Shown here: one piece after another, positions 51,735 to 60,100 of the stretch
Position numbering within the stretch: position 1 is the first letter of the stretch
How the letters are laid out: each line of letters opens with the position of its first letter
From: Prevotella sp.
Lineage (GTDB): Bacteria; Bacteroidota; Bacteroidia; Bacteroidales; Bacteroidaceae
Direction: 5' to 3'
Length of the DNA stretch: 64,000 bases
Assembly: GCA_017478085.1 (NCBI GenBank)
Contig: JAFVEE010000066.1
Coordinates: forward strand, 1 to 64,000
The notes under the pieces: generated by a model
What the model was told of the DNA's origin: nothing
Database searches by the model: none
The model's input: the letters and a program-made list of their open reading frames with translations, nothing else
Translations under genes and position numbers: made by a program

Positions 51735-53117
51735 ATGAAGACATACACCATTAGACTTTTCCTGATGCTGCTGCTGGCACTGCCCTGCGTGGTGCCCGCA
51801 TCGGCCCAGCGGCAGGAGTTTCCCGCCTGGTGCATCACCACGGCCAACCTGAACATTCGCACGTCGGACTACCAGTCGGCACCGAAGATTGCCACCGTGC
51901 CCCGAGGCTCGCGCCTGCAGGTGCAGCAGGTGGGCAGCAACGGCTGGGCCATGATCATCTTCCAGGGGCGCACGGCCTATTGCTCGGCCCGCTACCTGCG
52001 CTACGATGCGCCCGTGGCCGCGCAGCAGGCACCACAGCAGTCGCGGGCAAGCAGCGACTCGGGCTCTTCGGGCTCAACAAGCTTCTGGTCGGTGGTGTTC
52101 AGCATCGCCATCATAGCGGGCATCCTGGCCGTTCTGCGCAAGGTGCTCATCGTGGTGCTGGGGCTGGCCAGTGTCTTCTTCTACAAGTTCTATCGGCTCA
52201 TCTCGTTCCCGTTCTACGTGCTCAACTCGCTGCAGCGCTATCTGTACAAGCCCTGGCTGCCCTTCTACAAGCGCAACACCCGCTCTGACGGGGCCAACAA
52301 GGAGCTGCGCGAGCAACTGGAGGTCTGGAAGATTCCGCTCTACATCATCGTGACGCCCCTGCGCTTCGTCAATGCGGTCTACTTCAACATCCTGGTGCAC
52401 TGCAGCTTCGAGCTGTTCAACTATCTGGTAGAGGTCATTGTGCCCGAAAGCGAGGACGAGGGGGGCGCCAACTTCCTGTGGTGGACGGTGATGCTGCCTG
52501 TGCGAGTGGCGAAGTATCTGGTATGGCACGGGGGACTCACCTTCATAGAGAGCTGCGTGTGGACGGCCATCGACACGTTTGTGCCGGCACTCACGCTCTA
52601 CCACGGCACCACGTGCGCGGCAGCCGAGAGCATCACCCAGGGGCCGGGGCGCGTGGGGCCGAAGGGATTGTACAGCGGCGTGTGGAACGTAGGCGGCGGC
52701 AACTTTGCCGGCAACGGCATCTACTTTGCACCGGCACGCAGCACGGCCCTGCACTACTCGAGCGGCTCGCTCATCGTGTGCCGCGTGTCGCTGGGCCGCA
52801 CGCTCGACCTGGGCCTGGCCCCGCGCCACATCTACAACCAGTGCGGGGCACCCAACGCCCTGGGCGTAACCCGCTGGGGACTGGACAACAACTACGTGAC
52901 GGGCGAGTGGTGGCGTGGAGATGCGCGTGCTGGCTGGTGGGAGTACTGCATGTACGACTGGCAGAACCGCTACAACCACAGCTGGCGTATACGTCCGCTC
53001 TACGTCCTCGACCTGAGCGACGAGTGCATTCAGCGCATTCCCGGCGGCATGGTCCACTGGCTGTTCCGCGAAATGGTCATGGAAGACCTGCTGGAGCACA
53101 TCAGCACGAAGATGTGA
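51735..53117 (+). CDS. Membrane protein with SH3 domain and PARP-like ADP-ribosyltransferase domain
   Basis: A 460-residue protein of unusual build. Signal peptide 1-24; bacterial SH3 domain about 32-91 (ANLNIRTSDYQSAPKIATV); Gln/Ser linker 92-116; one or two membrane segments about 118-165; a second hydrophobic region about 200-235; then a PARP-like fold about 286-430. The H-Y-E triad of poly/mono-ADP-ribosyltransferases is intact: LYH290GTT, GNGIY330FAPARS and WWE403YCMYDWQ, the last like NEYIVYD of PARP1. It should transfer ADP-ribose from NAD+, if active. Topology is not fixed, so the catalytic domain could be cytoplasmic or periplasmic. The start at 51735 fits the signal peptide. Its target is unknown and no partner gene overlaps it. 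Confidence 0.82.
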   Translation: MKTYTIRLFLMLLLALPCVVPASAQRQEFPAWCITTANLNIRTSDYQSAPKIATVPRGSRLQVQQVGSNGWAMIIFQGRTAYCSARYLRYDAPVAAQQAPQQSRASSDSGSSGSTSFWSVVFSIAIIAGILAVLRKVLIVVLGLASVFFYKFYRLISFPFYVLNSLQRYLYKPWLPFYKRNTRSDGANKELREQLEVWKIPLYIIVTPLRFVNAVYFNILVHCSFELFNYLVEVIVPESEDEGGANFLWWTVMLPVRVAKYLVWHGGLTFIESCVWTAIDTFVPALTLYHGTTCAAAESITQGPGRVGPKGLYSGVWNVGGGNFAGNGIYFAPARSTALHYSSGSLIVCRVSLGRTLDLGLAPRHIYNQCGAPNALGVTRWGLDNNYVTGEWWRGDARAGWWEYCMYDWQNRYNHSWRIRPLYVLDLSDECIQRIPGGMVHWLFREMVMEDLLEHISTKM

Positions 53118-53147
53118 TCGTCTTCTTCACATAATCTTCGTCTTACA

Positions 53148-53236
53148 AAAACCGGACAAAACCAAAAAAACAAGGAAAAACCCGCACGATTTGCCGTGTC
53201 TGGTTTTTCCTTGTTTTTTTGGTTTTGTCCTGTTTT
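53148..53236. terminator. Long symmetrical hairpin, bidirectional terminator
   Basis: Two 35-base arms (53148-53182 and 53202-53236) pair with one mismatch; a 19-base loop holds a further CACG/CGTG stem. Runs of A and T inside the arms give T tracts on both strands. It lies between the stop of the SH3-PARP gene (53117) and the stop of the convergent CoA-transferase gene (53256). Confidence 0.8.
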
Positions 53237-53255
53237 CTGTAGCGACGCTTGCGTA

Positions 53256-54761
53256 CTACTTCACGTACTCAGCGAAGTCGGTGAGGTGCATGTCGCCCTT
53301 GCGGGCCAGCGTGTCGTGCATAGCGAAGGCGGCAGGCAGGTTGTGGCGCGTCTGGCCCATCTTCGAGATCTTCAGGTAGTCCCACAGCAGCTGCTTGTAG
53401 TCGGGGTGGGCGCAGTTCTCGATGATGATCTCGGCACGCTGTGCGGGGCTCTTGCCGCGCAGGTCGGCCACGCCCTGCTCGGTCACGATGATGTTCACAT
53501 CGTGCTCCGACGAGTCCTGATGGCTGACGAAGGGCACCACCGAGCTGATGAGACCGCCCTTGGCCGTCGACGGGCAGGTGAAGATCGAGAGGTAAGCGTT
53601 GCGGATGAAGTCGCCCGAGCCGCCAATGCCGTTCATCATCTTCGTGCCGCTGATGTGGGTAGAGTTGGCATTGCCGTAGAGGTCTACCTCGATGGCAGTG
53701 TTGATGGCGATGACGCCCAGTCGGCGAATGACCTCGGGGTTGTTGGAGATCTCGCTCTGGCGCAGCGTGAGGTGCTGCTTGAAGTAGTCCATATTATTGT
53801 AGACCTGCATCAGACAGTCGTTACTCACGGTGAGCGAGCAGGCCGAGGCGTCCTTCACACGGCCGTTGAGCATCATCTCGATGACCGAGTTCTGAATGAC
53901 CTCGGTGTAGATGTTGAAGTCGGGCACGTGCTTGTCCTGTCCCAGTGCGCCCAGGATGGCGTTGGCCGTGCTGCCCACGCCGCTCTGCAGGGGCAGGAAC
54001 TCCTTGGGAATGCGGCCTTTGTGCATCTCCTCGACCAGGAACTCGGCGGTCAGGTAGCCAATCTTGTCGGTCACGGGGTCGCTGTCCTTGAAGGCGCGGG
54101 CCTCATCGGGAATGTTGCAATCGACCACGCCCACCAGCTTCTCCTTGGGTATGACCACGTAGGGCACGCCGATGCGGTCGCTCACGTTGACGATGGGGAT
54201 GGGCTTGCGGTAAGGGGGATCGAGCGGCTCGTAGACGTCGTGTATGAACTTGGCGTTGGGGTTGTGGAAAGCGTTCAGCTCCAGGATGATGTGCTTGGCC
54301 AGGCGGGCTGCCGTGGGGCTGATGCCACCGGCAGCGGTCAGGTAGGCATGGTAGCAGTCGCCACAGTCCTCAATGTCGCACACCTCGAGGATGGCCCAGT
54401 CCACATCGCCATAGAAGCCATAGCGCAGCTCCTGCGCCATGTGGCTCAGGTGCAGGTCGTTGTAGGGAATCTCGCCCAGGTTCACGTGCTTGCGGAAGTC
54501 GGGGTTGGTGGTGTAGGGAGCGCGGTACTTGATAGCCTGCGCATTGGCCAGGTCGCCATCGGTGCTCTGTCCGGTAGAGGCACCGGTGAAGATGCCCACC
54601 TTGAACTCGCGCCCGGCCTCGTGCTCGGCCACGGCTATCTTAGCCAGTTCCTTGGTTGTTGCCTTTGCCACGCCAGCGGGCGTAAAGCCGCTCATGGCAA
54701 TGTTCTCTCCGTTCTTAATGAGTGCTGCAGCCTCGGCAGCGGTCATACGTGTGTAAGCCAT
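53256..54761 (-). CDS. Acetyl-CoA hydrolase/transferase family protein (succinate CoA-transferase-like)
   Basis: A 501-residue CoA-transferase of the succinyl-CoA:acetate/propionyl-CoA:succinate group. GFTPAGVAKATTKELA is the N-terminal CoA-binding region. TEVIQNSVIEMMLNGRVKDAS carries the family's active-site Glu, which forms the glutamyl-CoA thioester. SGVGSTANAILGALG and IFTCPSTAKGGLISSVVPFVS match later conserved blocks. In Bacteroidales it would link succinate, acetate or propionate formation to CoA recycling. It has a -7 element at 54792-54799, inside the short gap after the ATPase operon. That gap has no terminator, so some read-through is likely. Confidence 0.94.
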   Translation of the reverse strand: MAYTRMTAAEAAALIKNGENIAMSGFTPAGVAKATTKELAKIAVAEHEAGREFKVGIFTGASTGQSTDGDLANAQAIKYRAPYTTNPDFRKHVNLGEIPYNDLHLSHMAQELRYGFYGDVDWAILEVCDIEDCGDCYHAYLTAAGGISPTAARLAKHIILELNAFHNPNAKFIHDVYEPLDPPYRKPIPIVNVSDRIGVPYVVIPKEKLVGVVDCNIPDEARAFKDSDPVTDKIGYLTAEFLVEEMHKGRIPKEFLPLQSGVGSTANAILGALGQDKHVPDFNIYTEVIQNSVIEMMLNGRVKDASACSLTVSNDCLMQVYNNMDYFKQHLTLRQSEISNNPEVIRRLGVIAINTAIEVDLYGNANSTHISGTKMMNGIGGSGDFIRNAYLSIFTCPSTAKGGLISSVVPFVSHQDSSEHDVNIIVTEQGVADLRGKSPAQRAEIIIENCAHPDYKQLLWDYLKISKMGQTRHNLPAAFAMHDTLARKGDMHLTDFAEYVK

Positions 54762-54791
54762 ATTTTTGTATAAATGAATGAATTATGGGCG

Positions 54792-54799
54792 CAAAATTA
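54792..54799 (-). promoter_or_regulatory. Bacteroidetes -7 promoter element for the CoA-transferase gene
   Basis: On the minus strand it reads TAATTTTG, 30 bases upstream of the ATG at 54761. Confidence 0.6.
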
Positions 54800-54836
54800 G
54801 TGAAAATCAGCGGAATAAACGAACAATTTGGGAACA

Positions 54837-56543
54837 TTAACGCTTATTCTGCCCCATCCAGGCCTCGATGTCGGCACATATCTGCCTGCAGACGGCCTCG
54901 GCCTTCTGTACAAACTCGTCGGTGAGCTCCTCGTCATTGAAATGCTGATGGGCGTTGCGCAGGTTCAGGGCCAGGAGGAAGCGCGAGCCGTACCACCGCT
55001 GCGCCTTGCCCAGGTAGCAGGGGGCGGTGTGGCCGGGCAGGGTGGCCCACTTCGCGGCATCGAGCACCTTCGAGTAGAACGTCCACTCGTTCTTCATAAA
55101 GATGAACCACAGCTCGCCCAGCGAGGTGCTCGACACGAGGTCGATGGGCTGCCGCTCTGAGGGCGGCTTGCAGTCGTTGCGCGAGCGATTGTAGCGCACC
55201 TTCTTTATGCTGAGCAGGCTGTCGCGCAAGCGGTCGTCGCCATGCAGGCCGAGGAACGCCGCTTCCCACTTCTCGGCATAGTCGGCAGGCTCGTCGCCCT
55301 CGCTCAGCACGTTCAGGCAGTCGTCGCCATAGAGGGTCTTCAGGCGCAGCCTCACCAGACTGCGCAGCTGTTTCTCGGTCTTCTCCAGCAGCTCAATGCC
55401 CTTGATAAGGGGCCGGTACTCCTCGCGCATCAGGTGGGAGGCAAACTCTGAGAGGCACACGTAGCAGCCCTGACCGTCGGCGGTGGTGGGCCCCAGGTCG
55501 TAGCCAAACATACGGCGCTTCTCGGCGGTGGGAACCATCTTGATGAAGCCATAGCTCTGCAGGATGTCGATGTCTTCGGCTGCCGGTGCCACCATACCGC
55601 CCACCACGAGTTTCTCGGCGGCCATCTCCAGCCCCTGCTCAGCCACATAGTGCATCTGCTCGTCGAAGGCCGTCTTCAGCTCCGTGCGTATGCTCCGTTC
55701 CACCTCTTCGCGCCCGGCACGAGTGGTGGCTGCCGACCATGCCGAGAGCCTGCCCGCCTCTATGGCAAAGTAGTTCATCAGCGACATGAGCAGGGGGTGA
55801 TGGCCCGTGTAGTCGCTCACCAGCTCGCGGTACTTCAGGAACTGGTCGTCGCGAAGCTGTGCGAACGGCTGTCTGAAGTGCTGCCAGTATTCGGCCACAT
55901 CATCTTCGGTAAAAGGTGCCACAAACAGCTTCTTGCCCTTGTTGCCGAAGTAGCAGGTGCCGAACTTCCTTTTCTCCACCTGCTCTGGCGTGCGGCGCGA
56001 ACAGGTGACGAGCAGGCCCAGCTGCGAGAGGCCCGACACCTTGCCCAGCTGGTCTTTCGTATAGCCGTAGTGGGGGTCGGAGAGATAGTCGAGTTCGTCG
56101 AGAATGAAGAGGAAGGTCTTGTGCAGTCGCTGCCTCACGCTCACGGCAAAGCGCTGCACGAGCAGGTACCTGTTGCCCTCGCCAGCGATGGTAATGACGT
56201 TGTAGCACTGATCGCCTATGGCAGCAGCCTCGGTACTGCCCATGCGCGTCAGGGCATTCCCCATCTCCATGGCCACCGAGCCCCAGAACTCCTCGCCGTC
56301 CTTGCACTGGTCTACGCCCACCTTGAGCGGCAGCACGCCGTCAGCCGTGCACCAGCGCTGCCAGGCCTCGTCCTCCATGAAGCAATGGGTCACCAGTGAG
56401 GTCTTGCCTATCCTGGGCAAGCCTACTACGTGCACCACGCCATTGCCCTTGAGGTGCAGGGCCAGGTCGCTGCACAGCTTGCGCCGCCCCACGAAGTTGC
56501 TGCCCGTGACGACGCTTCGCGCAAAGCCAAAGGGATTATCCAT
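54837..56543 (-). CDS. AAA/STAND-type ATPase with C-terminal HEPN-like domain
   Basis: A 568-residue protein. FVGRRKL (17-23) and Walker A GLPRIGKTS (41-49) begin the P-loop domain; Walker B is FLFILDELD (144-152); LLVTCSRRTPEQVEK is a sensor-like segment. Residues about 330-400 look like a winged helix. The C-terminal 130 residues are helical: SLGELWFIFMKNEW, then LRNAHQHF, in which R529-x4-H534 fits the RX4-6H catalytic motif of HEPN RNases, as in Swt1-type C-termini. Such ATPase-effector joins are common in bacterial immunity. It is third in an overlapping operon (8 bases shared with the 191-residue gene). HEPN assignment is by motif only; it could be a non-catalytic helical cap. Confidence 0.75.
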   Translation of the reverse strand: MDNPFGFARSVVTGSNFVGRRKLCSDLALHLKGNGVVHVVGLPRIGKTSLVTHCFMEDEAWQRWCTADGVLPLKVGVDQCKDGEEFWGSVAMEMGNALTRMGSTEAAAIGDQCYNVITIAGEGNRYLLVQRFAVSVRQRLHKTFLFILDELDYLSDPHYGYTKDQLGKVSGLSQLGLLVTCSRRTPEQVEKRKFGTCYFGNKGKKLFVAPFTEDDVAEYWQHFRQPFAQLRDDQFLKYRELVSDYTGHHPLLMSLMNYFAIEAGRLSAWSAATTRAGREEVERSIRTELKTAFDEQMHYVAEQGLEMAAEKLVVGGMVAPAAEDIDILQSYGFIKMVPTAEKRRMFGYDLGPTTADGQGCYVCLSEFASHLMREEYRPLIKGIELLEKTEKQLRSLVRLRLKTLYGDDCLNVLSEGDEPADYAEKWEAAFLGLHGDDRLRDSLLSIKKVRYNRSRNDCKPPSERQPIDLVSSTSLGELWFIFMKNEWTFYSKVLDAAKWATLPGHTAPCYLGKAQRWYGSRFLLALNLRNAHQHFNDEELTDEFVQKAEAVCRQICADIEAWMGQNKR

Positions 56544-57111
56544 CGTTTGTGGTGGTGTAGTTGAAGCGCTCGAACTGATTGCTGAAATAGGGGTTGCCGT
56601 ACTTCTCGGTGCACAAGTCGATCAGCGACTTGCGAGAGACGGCCATAATGACCACAGGAAGCTCGATGAGCTGGCGAATCTTCATTAGGTCGGACGACGA
56701 GCTGTACTCTACCAGCGCGTCGAAATCTTCCATGGCAACCAGCATGTTCCAGCCCGTTTTCTTCTTGATCTCGTCGTTCAGGATCTTCACCAGAAACACC
56801 TTGATCGGGTCGGTCGTCGTAGCTTTGTCAATCTGCAGCTTCAAGCGCTCCACGTTCTTCCTGTTGTCGTCGTTGGTCAGGGGGGCAATGGCTTCGCAAC
56901 ACTTCCCGGCCAGGGCATGCCAGAAGGCTACTGCCGACTGGTACTGTCCACACGAAATGGTCATGGGGAGGATGTGCCTTTGCTGCATCTCGTTGCGGTA
57001 TGTGTCGTAGAAACGCTCAACGAAATGCCTTCCCTCTTCCTGCGTGGGAGTGACGACCGAGGTGGGGGCAAACGTCCTTACACGGTCCCAAACATTCTTT
57101 TCTGTGTCCAT
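56536..57111 (-). CDS. Small ATPase-like protein lacking a P-loop
   Basis: A 191-residue soluble protein I do not recognise. WNMLVAMEDFDALVEY (about 120-135) looks like a Walker B strand and acidic pair, and IELPVVIMAVSRKSLIDL like a sensor strand, the order found in STAND/AAA domains. But no Walker A (GxxxxGK[ST]) is present; the matching place has TPTQEEGRHFVERF. It may be a degenerate ATPase subunit that binds or regulates its neighbours. It overlaps the 1795-residue gene by 34 bases and the HEPN-type gene by 8. Its Phe/Asp/Tyr-rich C-terminus (YFSNQFERFNYTTTNDG) has no known motif. Confidence 0.65.
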   Translation of the reverse strand: MDTEKNVWDRVRTFAPTSVVTPTQEEGRHFVERFYDTYRNEMQQRHILPMTISCGQYQSAVAFWHALAGKCCEAIAPLTNDDNRKNVERLKLQIDKATTTDPIKVFLVKILNDEIKKKTGWNMLVAMEDFDALVEYSSSSDLMKIRQLIELPVVIMAVSRKSLIDLCTEKYGNPYFSNQFERFNYTTTNDG

Positions 57112-60100
57112 AGCATGTATAGTTTTACTTTTAGATTGTAGTAGTCGCCATTCTCAACCAGCACCATGCGCTCTATCAGATTCTGCACGATACTGGCCAC
57201 CGGGCTCTCGGTTCGCGTGGCCAGCACAGCCTTGTTGCAGCCCATTTCGCGATCGGTCCATTCGGCAGAAGCCACTTTGTCGAGAATGGCAATGGTGTGC
57301 TCTTCCTTGAAGTCGGACTCGCTGAGGTCCTGACCCGGATAGGTGAGCGGGTTGAACAGCATCTCGTTGGCACTGGGTGCGTTAGAGGCTATCCTGTTGC
57401 GCAAGGCACATTCCACGTCGGCGGTCGAGATCTGGCTCAGCCGGTTCATGTTCATATAGGCCACGATGGCCGTGCATATCCACCGGGTGTAGAAGGGACT
57501 CGAAGCCGAGTAATAGAGTATCCGGTCTACGGCACCTTCCAGGAAGATGTCGTTGTTGCCAGTGGCGCGGATCATAGGTATGGTGACGAGTTGACGGCCA
57601 GCCGTACGGTCCAGGTAGTTCAGGTGTATCAGCCCGTCGAACCCCTGCAGGGCGTTGGCTGCACCAAAGTCGCGCTTGAAGGAGTCGAGCACGTCCTGGC
57701 CAATCAAGATGGCGGCGAAGAGCTGGCGCGTCTGCAGCACCTTCCACCGCTGCATGAAGCCTTGCTCAATGATTTTCTTCTGTAGCCATTGCAGCACCGA
57801 CGTAAACTCATCGATAAACAGCAGGAGCTTGTAGTCGGACCAGCCCCGCGTCTTCTCGAAGGTCTTCTTGATGCGGGTCAGGAAGCCTACGAAGTGGTCG
57901 AAGTCCACTTTCTCTGGTTGAGGCTCTTCAAACAGGCTCTCGGGCAGCACATCTCGCTCGGGGTCGTCTTCGGCATCCCAGTTGCTGACCATCAGCTCCA
58001 TACAAATATTGGTCCACAGCTTGTAGTAGACGTCGTTCTCGCTCGCAATCTCGTTGATATAGCCCAGGAAGTCGATGCCTATGCACAGAAACTTGCCCTC
58101 GTAGCCAAACTCTTCCTTCAGGTAGTCGGTCTGGCTCACCCGCTCCTTGATGTAATGCAAGATGGACGATTTGCCACAGCGCTTCTGCCCGTAGATGATG
58201 AAGTGGGGCAGCCCCCTCTTCTGCACCAATAGCGACAGCACCTTGTGAATATCGTCCTCGCGGCCATAGAAGTCGTTGAAGGCAATGCCACCCGCACCAT
58301 ACTGGTCTTCGATGGTCTTGAAAGCGGTGGTGATGCTGAACGGCACTTCCAGCGTAGGGGCCTCGGGGGTGGAGCCCTTCGTCGTGTAGCTCAGGCTGAG
58401 CCTCAGCACTCCGTTGGGCTGTTCGCGCAATGACGGGCCCGTCTTTATTTTAATAATGTAGATGAGCTTCTCGCCGCCATAGACGGTGCTCGCATCGTCG
58501 TAGGTAAGTGGCGGCATAATGGCCTTCAGCTCGTGTTCGGCATTGTCTACGCGCAGCTGGCAGTTGTTCATCTGCATGGCAAAGGGCTGGGCATTGCTCA
58601 CCTCGACCTCGAGCGTCATGCTGCCATCGGCATTGATGGCCGAAGCCTGCAACAAGCGGGCACTGGGACAGGGCTGGGTGAACTGCTTGGCGGCAAACAG
58701 CTCCTCGACCCACACCTTGATATTGCCCAGCAGCTGGTGGAAGGCCGTGAGGGCCAGCACCGTGGGCTTGCGCTCTATCTGTGCTATCCAGTTGTCCACA
58801 TCGTCCTTGATGCGCTGCCGCAGGGTGATGAGCTTGCGGGCATTGTCGGCCGTGGTGTAGCGGCTCAGCAGGTCGGGCAGCTGGCGGTGCAGGCTGAGTA
58901 TGACCTCGCCATCGTCTTGCTGCATCCATGGCAGGAACTTCAGGTCGCGGAAGAAGTCGGCACAGGCACTCAGGTCGTGGCTGGCATTCAGACGGTCGGT
59001 CTGGTTCAGCAGCTCCACGAAGCGGTTCTTATAGTCGGAGCCCCGCCACTGGTCGAAGCATTTGCGGTAGTAGTTCTTGTTGACATCCTGCGGCTGGTGG
59101 GCCACCTCGATGCCCGATGCCGTGAGGATGCCACAGGCCAGCGTCTGGTCCAGGTCGAAGAGATTGCTGCACAGGAAGTCGGCAGCGTTGCCCGACAGCA
59201 TGGCCACAAGCCTCACGTCGGCCCATCCGGCCCAGGCGGGCTCCTTGGCGGTGCACTCCAGCAACTGCTGTATGAACCAGCAGTCGGCGGGCAGGCCCAC
59301 GTTGGCCTTCAGCTCGTTGGCATACTGTCCCTCACTGTAGATGAGCGTCGACAGATACTGGGCCAGCAGTCGCTGCAGGCGGTCTTCGTCGGTGGTCTGA
59401 ATGATAGCGCACAGCAGTCCGTAGCGCTTCACCGTCAGGTTGTAGCCAGGCCATCCGGCATCGTTCATCGACACCAAGTCCATCCACTTGCGCAGCGAAA
59501 TCAGCTCACGCGAACGGAAGCCCTTCTCCGGCTCGCCCTCCTTCTGGCGGCTCTTCAGCCTGCCCTTCAGCACGGCCAGGCAGATGCGTGCCAACTCATT
59601 GTGGGGGTTGCCCTCCAGGGCGTTCTGGGCGTAGGTCTTGGCCACATCAGGGTTCTGGCGGTTCTTTACGTAGATCCAAGCCATATTGGCGTTCACCTGC
59701 GACACTTTCTCGGTGCGCTCGTCGGCATTCATCTCCTTGTCCATGCTCAGCAGGGTGGACTGTCGCCTATAGGCCCTGATCAGGTCGTCGGTGTTGCCCA
59801 TATCGGTGTGGTACTGAATGATCCAGCGCACGTTGTCCAGGCTGCGCTGGTCTGACAGCACAAAGCCCTGGCCAAAGCCCTTACCCATCACACAGCGCTC
59901 GCCGAACTGCTTGTACTCGCGGCGCAGGTCGGGGTCGTCGGGGTTGGCAGCGAACAGCTGATGGTAAATCTGCAATATCTGTATGATGACAATACTGCCC
60001 TGATGGGTATTGCGCGGATCGTCAATGCCCAACTGGCGCAGTTTCTGCAGCAACTCGCGCAGGGCCTCACGGGGCTCCTTCTTGCGCAGATGCTGACGGG

